From: a bacterium
Lineage (GTDB): Bacteria; Caldisericota; Caldisericia; Cryosericales; Cryosericaceae
NCBI GenBank assembly: GCA_021373025.1
Contig: JAJFTL010000015.1
Location: 1 to 59,450 of the forward strand
Reading direction: 5' to 3'
Length of the DNA stretch: 59,450 nt
The position numbers were made by a program, and so were the translations under genes. The stretch's first letter is position 1, and each line of letters opens with the position of its first letter. This document shows positions 27,143 through 34,895 of this stretch, in pieces. A model generated the notes under the pieces. It was not told where the DNA came from and ran no database searches. It saw only the letters and a program-made list of their open reading frames with translations.

Positions 27143-28033
27143 CTACTTCTTGCTGACGCTCAGTCCAAAACGCTTCATGGTCAATGGCTTGCGATTCCAG
27201 TTCTTCTCAACCTTGACGCGGACATCGAGCTCCACGCGCTCACCCAGAAAACGTACTAGGTTCTTGCGGGCGACGTCCTTGATGGTTGCGATGAGTTCAC
27301 CGCCCTTGCCAATGATCATCCCCTTCTGCGAGTCCTTGGCAACGTAGATGCTCACCATAGCACGGATACCCTTTGGGGACTCGGTGATGTCGTCCGTGAC
27401 GACGGCCGCAGAATAGGGCAGTTCGTCCTGCAGGCGTGAGAACAGCTGCTCGCGGACAGTATCGGCCACAATGAGCTCGATCGGATGGGACGTCAGCGTC
27501 TTCTCGTCGAAGTATGGTTCACCTGCGGGCATCGTCTCGATTGTCGCTTTCACCAGCTGCGGAATGCCTGCACCAGTTGCTGCCGACACATGAAAAACGG
27601 CCGTCGGGTGAAGTTTTTCCACAAATGGAGCAGCGACGAGGTCATGGCGCTTGGCTGTGTCCAGGTCCAGCTTGTTGACGACCAAAAAGATCGGTTTGCC
27701 AGGTTTGGTGACAATCGTGATCATTTCTTCGTATTCAGCATCCAGATAAGCCGACTGGTCAATGACGAAGTAGATGAGCTCGATGTCTTCCAGAGACTGG
27801 AGGGCCGTCTCGACGAGATACTTGTTGAGTTTGCTCTTGCTCACCTTATGGTAGCCGGGTGTATCGACAAAGCAGACCTGGGCGTCCTTCCTGTTGAGGA
27901 CACCAAGAATGTTGTACCAGGTGGTCTGCTGTTTTGGTGACACAATGGACAGCCTGGTACCAAGTATCGCGTTCATCAGCGACGACTTGCCGACGCTGGG
28001 CTTGCCAAAAATAGATACGAATCCACTCTTCAT
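27143..28033 (-). CDS. era: GTPase Era
   Basis: 296 residues. Era binds 16S rRNA and assists 30S maturation. The GTPase domain has G1 GKPSVGKSS (Lys-Pro-Ser in place of the usual Arg-Pro-Asn), G3 DTPG, G4 NKLD and G5 VSAATG. The C-terminal KH domain has GMIIGKGGELIATI. The ATG at 28033 gives the normal N-terminus MKSGFVSIFG; upstream ATGs lack ribosome sites. A TACACT box lies exactly 6 nt before this ATG, which suggests a leaderless message. Confidence 0.96.
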   Translation of the reverse strand: MKSGFVSIFGKPSVGKSSLMNAILGTRLSIVSPKQQTTWYNILGVLNRKDAQVCFVDTPGYHKVSKSKLNKYLVETALQSLEDIELIYFVIDQSAYLDAEYEEMITIVTKPGKPIFLVVNKLDLDTAKRHDLVAAPFVEKLHPTAVFHVSAATGAGIPQLVKATIETMPAGEPYFDEKTLTSHPIELIVADTVREQLFSRLQDELPYSAAVVTDDITESPKGIRAMVSIYVAKDSQKGMIIGKGGELIATIKDVARKNLVRFLGERVELDVRVKVEKNWNRKPLTMKRFGLSVSKK

Positions 28034-28039
28034 ACTCAT

Positions 28040-28067
28040 AGTGTACGGGCTTTTGCACCCCACACAA
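28040..28067 (-). promoter_or_regulatory. Promoter of era, overlapping the divergent promoter
   Basis: Minus-strand TTGTGT and TACACT separated by 16 nt. The -10 ends 6 nt before the ATG at 28033. Confidence 0.5.
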
Positions 28068-28080
28068 ACGCGTGTACAAT
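28053..28080 (+). promoter_or_regulatory. Promoter of the acidic Cys-rich protein gene
   Basis: TTGCAC and TACAAT separated by 16 nt. It physically overlaps the era promoter on the other strand, so the two could interfere with one another. Confidence 0.5.
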
Positions 28081-28111
28081 GAATCTGTTCCTATATCATC
28101 GGAGGTCTTCC

Positions 28112-28681
28112 ATGCTGATCCAGATAGCCATGAACAATATCGAGGATATCGAGCAGGGCGAACAGATTCTGAAAAAGTGGCAATACCATCTTGGCGAGGA
28201 TCAATCGTACGTCGTGCTGGAACGGACAGTTGGCGGCGCCACCATCACGATCTCCGGGTTGCATCCCTGGGCCGAAGAACTGGAGGAGGATGAGGCGTGC
28301 TCCTGTGGTGATGAGGAGTGCGAGTGCCATGGGAAGCATGGCATGCAGACCGGGGATGTCGTGGAGGACGAGGACGACGAAGAGGGCGAAGGAGTGGATG
28401 ACGACGAAGACAGCGCGTCTGAGGAATCGGAAGTCATTCACCTTGGCCAGGCATTGTTTGTCCCTGTAGAGGAGCAGGCCCGAACCCTGGCAAACGAACT
28501 GATGGAGGGGGACTACATCGGAACGATCACCGTGTCGACAGATGATGTGCCGCTTGCGGACACAGAGGCTTTCCGCGCCCTGCCGGCGGATACTAAGGCG
28601 GCTGTTATCGCTGCGCTCGAGGAGCTTGGGGACGTCGAGGCCTATCTCTCGATGTACGAGGTCATGGGTCTCGAGTCCTAA
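28112..28681 (+). CDS. Acidic protein with central Cys/His cluster, unrecognised
   Basis: 189 residues. The ATG at 28112 follows GGAGG at 28102-28106. An N-terminal domain (~1-55, YVVLERTVGGATITISG) and a C-terminal domain (~110-189, ALFVPVEEQARTLANELMEG) flank a striking middle. This holds a cluster (ACSCGDEECECHGKHGMQ) followed by a long run dominated by Asp and Glu. Four Cys and two His within 15 residues could bind a metal. No family recognised. Divergent from era with overlapping promoters and followed after 15 nt by a DUF554 membrane gene. Confidence 0.75.
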   Translation: MLIQIAMNNIEDIEQGEQILKKWQYHLGEDQSYVVLERTVGGATITISGLHPWAEELEEDEACSCGDEECECHGKHGMQTGDVVEDEDDEEGEGVDDDEDSASEESEVIHLGQALFVPVEEQARTLANELMEGDYIGTITVSTDDVPLADTEAFRALPADTKAAVIAALEELGDVEAYLSMYEVMGLES

Positions 28682-28696
28682 CAGCATAGCCTGTTC

Positions 28697-29467
28697 ATGA
28701 GTATATTCTCCATCATAACCACTGCCGTCGCCACGACAGCGGGAGCGACGACACACGTAATCCTCCGCTATCCCCTGAGTGCGACCGTCAACGCCATCGC
28801 GGTGCTCGTCGGCAGCCTGCTGGGAATGAGCATCGGCAGGTTCCTCAAAGAGGACATCCGAAACGCTATCTTCATTGCAAACGGCTTGGCGACGTTCTCC
28901 ATCGGTATGGGCATGTCGCTCAAGACTGGCAACGCCGTCATCATGGTCATGGCCATTGTCAGCGGCGTCATCGTGGGAGAGCTTCTCAAGCTTGACGACT
29001 GGGTCAACGCCGCAGCTCAGCGTTTTCAAACACGACTCCATGTCGCATCGGGCAGCCGGTGGGCAGAGGGACTGGTCACAGCGGCTCTTATCTACTGCGT
29101 CGGCCCTATGACGATCATTGGCTCCATTCAGGAAGGAATGACAGGAAATGGCACACTGATCTACACAAAATCCATTCTTGACCTGGTCATCAGCATATCG
29201 CTTGCAGCGGCACTGGGAAGCGGCGTCGCATTCAGCGCGATTCCCGTCTTCATCATCCAGGGAAGTCTTACCTTGCTGGGCTCCGTGCTGGGATTCTTGA
29301 TGCAGCCCTACATCCTCAACGAACTGACAGCGGCAGGAGGCCTGATGGTGGTCGCCATCGGCCTCAACCTGCTGGGCATCAAGAAGATCAAACTTGCCAA
29401 CCTCTTGCCCGGCCTGGTTTTTGCTGTCCTGTACGCCATGCTGTTTCATGCGCTGAAGCTCGTCTGA
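28697..29467 (+). CDS. DUF554 family membrane protein
   Basis: 256 residues with about seven membrane helices. Features typical of DUF554 (YqgA) are TVNAIAVLVGSLLGMSIGR near the N-terminus, SIGMGMSLKTGNAVIM, CVGPMTIIGSIQEGMTG and AAGGLMVVAIGLNLLGIKKI. A transporter role is often supposed but not shown. Possibly co-transcribed with the acidic protein gene. No clear ribosome site before the ATG. Confidence 0.9.
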   Translation: MSIFSIITTAVATTAGATTHVILRYPLSATVNAIAVLVGSLLGMSIGRFLKEDIRNAIFIANGLATFSIGMGMSLKTGNAVIMVMAIVSGVIVGELLKLDDWVNAAAQRFQTRLHVASGSRWAEGLVTAALIYCVGPMTIIGSIQEGMTGNGTLIYTKSILDLVISISLAAALGSGVAFSAIPVFIIQGSLTLLGSVLGFLMQPYILNELTAAGGLMVVAIGLNLLGIKKIKLANLLPGLVFAVLYAMLFHALKLV

Positions 29468-29567
29468 AGCCGCCCACTCCCTGGGCACAGGGGGTTCGGC
29501 GAGCCATTGCCTCCGTATGCCTCTGCATAAGAGGAGAGCAGGGACCTCCCTGCCAAGGAGGAATCAC

Positions 29568-29738
29568 ATGGATGAACTTGTCAAGCTAGTCAGCAACATC
29601 GGTTTCCCGATTGCCATCTCCGTGTACCTGCTCACGGTGTTCGGCAGCAAGCTAGACCGGATGCAGGCAAGCATGGACCGGCTGGCCGAACTCATTGCGA
29701 CCGCACTGCACGTCAATGGTTCAGTCATCACGCCCTGA
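29568..29738 (+). CDS. YvrJ-family small membrane protein, holin-like
   Basis: 56 residues: MDELVKLVSNIGFPIAISVYLL is the YvrJ-type N-terminal membrane helix, followed by an amphipathic polar tail (SKLDRMQASMDRLAELIATA). AAGGAGG precedes the ATG; a longer upstream frame without a ribosome site is discounted. Its TGA overlaps the ATG of the following amidase as TGATG. Pairing with a cell-wall amidase suggests a holin-like role; this is inference from context. Confidence 0.8.
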   Translation: MDELVKLVSNIGFPIAISVYLLTVFGSKLDRMQASMDRLAELIATALHVNGSVITP

Positions 29739-30250
29739 TGCGGCCCCTCACGTACATTATCCTCCACCATAGCGCGACAGATGCAACCCTCGGGGCCGGC
29801 GACCCCGAGGGCGCTGCATTGTGGGCAGCCATCAAGCGCAATCACCAGCGGCACTGGGCAGCCAGCGTGAAAGGGTACATCTGCGACTACCATCTGGCAG
29901 TGGGGCCGACGGGCGTCATCTTCACGGGGCAGCCGCTTGCGATGGTTGCATTCAACTGTGGCAACTCCCGACTCAATGCAGTCAGCATCGCGGTCTGCTT
30001 TCTGGGCAACTTCCAGGTGACGCGCATGCCACCAGCGCAATATGCAGCTGCGCTTCCGTTATTGCGCTCGCTCCTCGAGAAGCATGAAATCGCGGTTCCG
30101 CATGTCATCCTTCACCGCGAAGTCCCGGATGAGAAGACAGGCATTCCTGGATTCACTGCCTGTCCAGGGCGCTGGTTTCCCTCTGTGGCAATGCGGGCTG
30201 CCCTGCAATGTCCTGGAGGCGGCTCGCCGCATGCCGTCATGGCACGATAG
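29738..30250 (+). CDS. N-acetylmuramoyl-L-alanine amidase (Amidase_2/PGRP type)
   Basis: 170 residues. A zinc amidase cleaving the stem peptide from peptidoglycan. Zinc and catalytic residues are seen in YIILHHSATDA (His near residue 10), HVILHREVP (second His) and GFTACPGRWFP (Cys ligand). DYHLAVGPTGVIFTGQP and AVSIAVCFLGNF also fit. There is no signal peptide, so export would need the YvrJ partner or lysis. Endolysin-like; a terminator follows directly. Confidence 0.92.
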   Translation: MRPLTYIILHHSATDATLGAGDPEGAALWAAIKRNHQRHWAASVKGYICDYHLAVGPTGVIFTGQPLAMVAFNCGNSRLNAVSIAVCFLGNFQVTRMPPAQYAAALPLLRSLLEKHEIAVPHVILHREVPDEKTGIPGFTACPGRWFPSVAMRAALQCPGGGSPHAVMAR

Positions 30251-30260
30251 GTATCTCCCA

Positions 30261-30289
30261 AACCTCCGCACATGGTAGCGGAGGTTTTG
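30261..30289 (+). terminator. Rho-independent terminator after the amidase
   Basis: AACCTCCGC and GCGGAGGTT form a perfect 9-bp stem with an 8-nt loop, followed by TTG. It sits between convergent genes and may also serve alr. Confidence 0.8.
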
Positions 30290-30309
30290 TCACAGACAGG
30301 CTCTGGCCC

Positions 30310-31425
30310 TCAGGACTGACGGTCGATATAGATCCGGGGCACTCGTTTGGAGATACCCGTAATGATCTCATAGGAGATCGTTCCGGCGAGTTCGGCGAGT
30401 TCGGCGGCGGTAATGCAGAGGCCATCCTGTTGTCCGATCAGGGTCACCAGGTCTCCCGGAGTGGCGGCGGGCACATCGGTGACATCGATGGCTGCGACGT
30501 CCATGCTCACGCGTCCCACGACCGGAACCAGGCGCCCATGCACGATGACGCTCGCCCTGTTGGAGAGAGACCGCGGGTAGCCATCAGCATAACCGATTGG
30601 GATAAGTCCCATGCGTGTCGGGCGGTCAGTGACAAAGGTTCTGCCATATCCAATGCCGTGTCCGCAGGGCAGGTCCTTGACGACCTCAAGCCTGGTGAGA
30701 AGCGAAAGCGAGGGCTGCACGCGACAGGCTTGAGCAAGAGAAGCTGCAGGTGACAGCCCATACAGCAGGATACCAGGGCGGACTCCATCCAGCGGGCTTC
30801 CATGAACCGAAAAAATACCGGCTGAGTTGGCAAGGTGCACCATAGCGGGATGCAGTCCTCCCGCTCGCACGTCGCGCACGACCTCCGCAAAACGCTCTGC
30901 CTGCATGGCTGTCAGGTCCGGGTCAGACTCCGCCGATGCGAGATGGGAATAGAGACCGACGATATCGATGTTCGCCAGCGTCGCGCTCTCCATAATCTGC
31001 TCGACGGCCCTATCTGCAAGGACGCCCGCCCGACCCATGCCGGTATCCACCTTGTAGTGCACGCGAAGCCTGCCAGACTCTGCCGCAGCCGCATACATGA
31101 CTGCGGTCGCATGGCCATCGGTGGTCAGTGTGACATTATGGCGGATCGCATAGGGGACAAAGTCGGCCGGAGCGTGCCCCAGCACCAGGATCTCCGTCGC
31201 AATGCCTGCTTCGCGCAGCTCGACGGCCTCATCGGGAGTCGCCACGGCCAGCAAGCGGATTCGCTCCTGCTCCAGCACTTCGGCAACACGTACAGCACCG
31301 TGTCCATAGGCATCCGCCTTGACGATACCGATGACTTCTGTTCCGGACGCAAGACACCTCCGAATAGCTTGCAGGTTGCCGCGAATTGCCGCTAAATCGA
31401 TCTGTGCAACAGTAGGCCGATACAT
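30310..31425 (-). CDS. alr: Alanine racemase
   Basis: 371 residues, interconverting L- and D-alanine for peptidoglycan. PLP Lys36 lies in GIVKADAYGHG. The second-domain catalytic region has LIPIGYADGYPRSLSN, and RVSMDVAAIDVTD near the C-terminus is conserved. Family-normal length. GGAGAGGAG precedes the ATG and a very good promoter lies upstream. Divergent from pcp with a palindrome between the promoters. Confidence 0.97.
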   Translation of the reverse strand: MYRPTVAQIDLAAIRGNLQAIRRCLASGTEVIGIVKADAYGHGAVRVAEVLEQERIRLLAVATPDEAVELREAGIATEILVLGHAPADFVPYAIRHNVTLTTDGHATAVMYAAAAESGRLRVHYKVDTGMGRAGVLADRAVEQIMESATLANIDIVGLYSHLASAESDPDLTAMQAERFAEVVRDVRAGGLHPAMVHLANSAGIFSVHGSPLDGVRPGILLYGLSPAASLAQACRVQPSLSLLTRLEVVKDLPCGHGIGYGRTFVTDRPTRMGLIPIGYADGYPRSLSNRASVIVHGRLVPVVGRVSMDVAAIDVTDVPAATPGDLVTLIGQQDGLCITAAELAELAGTISYEIITGISKRVPRIYIDRQS

Positions 31426-31474
31426 CGTCTTCGTCTCCTCTCCAGGTCACGGGCTCATCTGCAGTGTCCATGCC

Positions 31475-31502
31475 ATAATACCGATGCAGGGTGCCGCGTC
31501 AA
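31475..31502 (-). promoter_or_regulatory. Promoter of alr
   Basis: Minus-strand TTGACG and TATTAT separated by 16 nt, each 5 of 6 to consensus. Confidence 0.6.
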
Positions 31503-31504
31503 GC

Positions 31505-31516
31505 GCTTGGCCAAGC
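31505..31516. promoter_or_regulatory. Palindrome between alr and pcp promoters
   Basis: GCTTGGCCAAGC is a perfect 12-nt palindrome. It covers the -35 box of pcp and lies 2 nt from the -35 of alr, a position suited to a shared repressor or activator. Confidence 0.45.
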
Positions 31517-31534
31517 ACTGTATCTTTATATACT
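31507..31534 (+). promoter_or_regulatory. Promoter of pcp
   Basis: TTGGCC and TATACT separated by 16 nt. Transcription would start near 31541, giving a leader of under 20 nt with the GGGAGGA ribosome site. Confidence 0.55.
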
Positions 31535-31557
31535 ATCTCTATTCCAGGGAGGAACAC

Positions 31558-32169
31558 ATGATGACACTGCTGATAACCGGATTTGAGCCTTTTGGCGGTG
31601 AAGAGGTGAACCCGTCATGGGAAGCTGTTCAACGAGTTCGGAGCGGCGCCATGAATGCGCGCATCGAACGCCTGCTGGTGCCGACGACCTACGAGGGAAG
31701 TATCGAGACGGTGACGGAGGCGGTCGTACGGCTTCATCCCGCTGTCGTACTTATGGTCGGCCAAGCAGGGGGGCGGGCTGAGCTGAGCGTTGAACGTCTC
31801 GCCGTCAACCGCGATGACGCCCTGGCTCCGGACAATGCCAGTGTCGTGCACGAAGACCTTCCCATCGTGGACGAAGGACCAGTCGCCTATTTCGCAAGCC
31901 TGCCTGTCCGAGAGATCGTCACCCGGCTCCATGCTGAGGGACTTCCGGCAGCCGTCAGCAACACCGCCGGGTTATTTGTCTGCAACCATCTCTTCTATGG
32001 TGTCCTGCACTACATTGCTACCCACTGCGTGGCTATCAGGGCAGGGTTCATCCATGTACCATTTCTGCCGAAGCAGGTAACCGAACGGCCGGGAACTCCA
32101 TCCATGTCACTGGAAGATATCGTTGCAGGACTCCAGATAGCCGTCGATGTGCTGGCAGGACAGACCTGA
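31558..32169 (+). CDS. pcp: Pyroglutamyl-peptidase I
   Basis: 203 residues, removing N-terminal pyroglutamate from peptides. The catalytic triad is in place at family positions: Glu80 (GGRAELSVERLAVN), Cys142 (SNTAGLFVCNHLFYG) and His166 (GFIHVPFLP). N-terminus LLITGFEPFGGEEVNPSW is diagnostic. The ATG at 31558 follows AGGGAGGAACAC. Confidence 0.96.
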   Translation: MMTLLITGFEPFGGEEVNPSWEAVQRVRSGAMNARIERLLVPTTYEGSIETVTEAVVRLHPAVVLMVGQAGGRAELSVERLAVNRDDALAPDNASVVHEDLPIVDEGPVAYFASLPVREIVTRLHAEGLPAAVSNTAGLFVCNHLFYGVLHYIATHCVAIRAGFIHVPFLPKQVTERPGTPSMSLEDIVAGLQIAVDVLAGQT

Positions 32170-32226
32170 CATCTGCTGTCCTGTGTCCAGAGGTCATTGA
32201 TGTCAGTACGCGACAAAGGAGGAGAC

Positions 32227-33195
32227 ATGAGGCGAAATCGGAAGTTCCTGTCTGTGATACTCATCGTTCTACTGGCGGGGCTGTTTCTTGCCAGTCCGGC
32301 AGACGCATGGAACAGCCACGGGGCGTGTACGAACATCATCATCGGTGATCAGGAGTGGCTCAAGGCCTATGACAACATCACCGTGACCCCGTGGACCTAC
32401 GCAGACGTTGACACGGCCAGTGTCGGGCCCAACTTCGTCCAGCAGTACATCGAAGGTGCCCCTGGCACGGTCACCAGCGCTGCTGCCATCCTCACCAACT
32501 ACGCGGACGAGCCAGACTGGAAGATGGACCAAGACCTGAACCTCAGTCCGCTGCAAGCGCTCACGGGTGGATCACAGGGCTGGCGGCACCAGTATTACGG
32601 TCTCGGCTGGCTGCGCCTTGGGGCTGCCCCGTCTCGTGCGCAGTACTTCTTTGACCTGGCAGGCAAGGCGAACGAGAAGGGCGATCTGTATTGGACATTC
32701 CGCTACCTTGCGCGAGCACTGCACTACGTGCAGGATACGACCGAGCCGTATCACGGCGTTCCCGCCCCCGCTGGACTCATCTTCAAGGGAATCGGTAGCT
32801 TCAGCACCCTCATGGGTTCTGCACTCAATCATCACTACAACCTTGAGGGATACCAGGGTGCAATGATTGCGCGCAGCAGTCCCGTGCTGGTGAACGCTCT
32901 ACGGACAGCAGTGCCCCTGGACACCATGACGGCAACATCTGCCAACTGGCTGTGTCGCAACGGTGCCTACCTGGGCCGGCCTCTTGTGCGAACCCTGTGG
33001 CCACTCGAGAACAAGTTCTTTGGTGACAGCCTCAACAGCAAAGACAGCTGGTATGCTGATGAAACCGGCCTGAACGTCGCGGACCCTGGCACCGACCAGG
33101 CTGCCTACGACCAGGAGCTCGGCGTGCCGCTGGGCCGTATGTCCAGCTACACCAAGACCCTGCTTCTGCTGGCACGCCAGCAGTTCGGCCTGTAG
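32227..33195 (+). CDS. Secreted zinc-dependent phospholipase C family protein
   Basis: 322 residues. A signal peptide (RKFLSVILIVLLAGLFLA) ends in ADA, so cleavage would leave Trp28 as the new N-terminus. This matches the family, where the N-terminal Trp is itself a zinc ligand. Further ligands are seen in ALHYVQDTTEPYH (His, Asp, His) and NHHYNLEGYQG (His, Glu). AAAGGAGGAGAC precedes the ATG. Likely acts on phosphatidylcholine or related lipids outside the cell. The C-terminal ~100 residues show no PLAT-type domain. A perfect palindrome lies downstream. Confidence 0.9.
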   Translation: MRRNRKFLSVILIVLLAGLFLASPADAWNSHGACTNIIIGDQEWLKAYDNITVTPWTYADVDTASVGPNFVQQYIEGAPGTVTSAAAILTNYADEPDWKMDQDLNLSPLQALTGGSQGWRHQYYGLGWLRLGAAPSRAQYFFDLAGKANEKGDLYWTFRYLARALHYVQDTTEPYHGVPAPAGLIFKGIGSFSTLMGSALNHHYNLEGYQGAMIARSSPVLVNALRTAVPLDTMTATSANWLCRNGAYLGRPLVRTLWPLENKFFGDSLNSKDSWYADETGLNVADPGTDQAAYDQELGVPLGRMSSYTKTLLLLARQQFGL

Positions 33196-33215
33196 CCGCC
33201 ATCACCGTCCTCTCT

Positions 33216-33264
33216 CCAATTGTGAATCCCCCTAGTACCAGGTACTAGGGGGATTCACAATTGG
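33216..33264. repeat. Perfect 49-nt palindrome
   Basis: Two 24-nt arms (33216-33239 and 33241-33264) are exact reverse complements around a single A, containing CCCCCTAGTACC and its complement. It lies between convergent stop codons. There is no T-tract, so it is not a standard terminator. It may instead block transcription from both sides or be a mobile repeat. Confidence 0.9.
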
Positions 33265-33278
33265 GTCATCCCTTGGGG

Positions 33279-34895
33279 TCAGGCACCGTGGATATCCTCC
33301 CACGCGGCACGAGCTCGCTCGAAAACCTTGTCAACAGCATCGCTGAAACGTGACCACAGTACTTCCTCTTCTTCTGAGGGAACAGGGCCGGAGAATTTCC
33401 ACTGCTGCTGCAGCTGTTTGGCCTTTTCTTTGGCCTCGAAAGGATCATGCATATCCAGCAGGGCTTCTGCATCTATGCACAATTGTTCCCTGCGCCCAAC
33501 ATTCTCAGCCGTCCAGGCACGATACCCTTCAAAGAAGTGGTCACATGCGGTACGGTACTCCTGCCAGAGTGCTTCGCCCTCTGCATGCGAGACTGGCCCT
33601 GCGCTCATATACTGCTTCTGAAGCATGAGGACCTTGTCGCGGGCGTCGCGCCAAGAGACGTCCTTGCCAGCCTTGTCCGCTATCTCGCGGATGCGCCGAA
33701 TAATGTCGGCTCGCTGTTCCATGCTGTTGCCGCGGAGTGTTCCGAGCCTGGTGACGACAGCCTGACAGGCTGCACGATACGATCTCAGCAGGTCGTCCTC
33801 ACTGGCAGCGGCGACAGGACCGACATCAGCATAGAGCTGCTGGAGTTCCAGCAGGACGGCACGCGTCGCTTTCCAGTTGGGGAGCGGATGCTCTGCCAAC
33901 AGCCGGATGCGTGCAATGATCTTCTCTTTCTGGTTCAGTGCCTTTCTCTCAGCCTCTGTCTGACGGAGGTGAAAGGCGGCCAGGACACGGCTAAACTCCC
34001 GTTCCATGACCTCGTGCTGGTCGTGCGGCAGCGGGCCGGCCTCGCGCCAGTCGTGTTCCTCGATGTTCGCCACCTCGCGCCGCGCTGCTTCCCATGCAAT
34101 CCCGTTCGTGGTGTCCGTCAACGTCTCGATGCGGTGCAGGAGTTCCTCTTTGCGGGCATAGTTGGCATCATACCAGGCATCCCTCCGTTCCTCAAAGGCC
34201 CGCTGGGCAGCTGCGAAACGTGCGGCCAAGGCGGGCTCGTCCCCGCTTGTTCCAACTTTCTTCCAGAGATGAGCCAGCTGCTTCAGGCGTTCCCCCGCCG
34301 CCACCCACATGCTGTCGTCCATGTCGTTCAGCAGCTGCTCCGCTCGGGTACAGAGGTATTCCCGGTATGCATGAGCGGGCGCGCCCTGCAGGCGCTGTTC
34401 GTCGAACCATTGCTCCTGCCGCCGCGTAAACGCCGCCACAGCATCATTGAACGCCTTCCGGTACGGCGCTGTCGCCTCTTCGCTGGACCAGCCGGTCAGC
34501 CGCCACTCGTGTACCAGTCGATCCAGTGCGGAGCGCGTATTCTTCCAGTCCGTGGATTGCGCCAGCGCTACGGCCTGAAAGGACAGCTGTTTCTTGACCT
34601 CGAGGTGCTCGGCCGCAAGTCGCCGCGCCTCCCCCAGCATATGGTTTAACCGGGTGAGCTGCCGATCGGCGTCCTCAGATTTCTTCAGTGCAGCAACGCG
34701 AGCCGCGGCAGCCGTCAGCCTCGGCAGCAGGGTCGCCTTGTCGGGAGCAGCGTCGTACGCGACAGCCAGGGCATCCATAGCGTAGGAAACGACATCCGCC
34801 GATGGGTCGCCCCGCTGGGGAGAATGCGGAGGCATGTCCTCCGCCGCATCTCGTTGCTCCCGGTGCTGGCGCGTCTTCTGCGGTTTCATCCGCAT
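33279..34895 (-). CDS. DUF349-repeat protein
   Basis: 538 residues, all helical and highly charged. About five DUF349-type repeats of ~70-90 residues are visible, each with W, LW/FRxA and FFxxR/W positions (WEAARREVANIEEHDWREAG, LWQEYRTACDHFFEGYRAW, LWSRFSDAVDKVFERAR). No signal or membrane helix. The start lies at an ATG that overlaps the molybdopterin gene by 10 nt; a second in-frame ATG six bases on overlaps its stop as ATGA. DUF349 proteins are of unknown function; tight coupling to the oxidoreductase is unusual. Confidence 0.85.
   Translation of the reverse strand: MRMKPQKTRQHREQRDAAEDMPPHSPQRGDPSADVVSYAMDALAVAYDAAPDKATLLPRLTAAAARVAALKKSEDADRQLTRLNHMLGEARRLAAEHLEVKKQLSFQAVALAQSTDWKNTRSALDRLVHEWRLTGWSSEEATAPYRKAFNDAVAAFTRRQEQWFDEQRLQGAPAHAYREYLCTRAEQLLNDMDDSMWVAAGERLKQLAHLWKKVGTSGDEPALAARFAAAQRAFEERRDAWYDANYARKEELLHRIETLTDTTNGIAWEAARREVANIEEHDWREAGPLPHDQHEVMEREFSRVLAAFHLRQTEAERKALNQKEKIIARIRLLAEHPLPNWKATRAVLLELQQLYADVGPVAAASEDDLLRSYRAACQAVVTRLGTLRGNSMEQRADIIRRIREIADKAGKDVSWRDARDKVLMLQKQYMSAGPVSHAEGEALWQEYRTACDHFFEGYRAWTAENVGRREQLCIDAEALLDMHDPFEAKEKAKQLQQQWKFSGPVPSEEEEVLWSRFSDAVDKVFERARAAWEDIHGA

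Noticed and set aside
28091-29488. Open frame of about 465 codons on the minus strand
   Set aside because: It runs antisense through the acidic protein and DUF554 genes, is rich in Asp/His/Arg from reversed codons, and has no family signal.
29568-30250. Prophage
   Set aside because: Only the YvrJ-like and amidase genes are present; no structural, integrase or replication genes are nearby.
33447-34649. Open frame of 400 codons on the plus strand
   Set aside because: Shadow of the DUF349 gene; its composition is atypical and it has no start signals.
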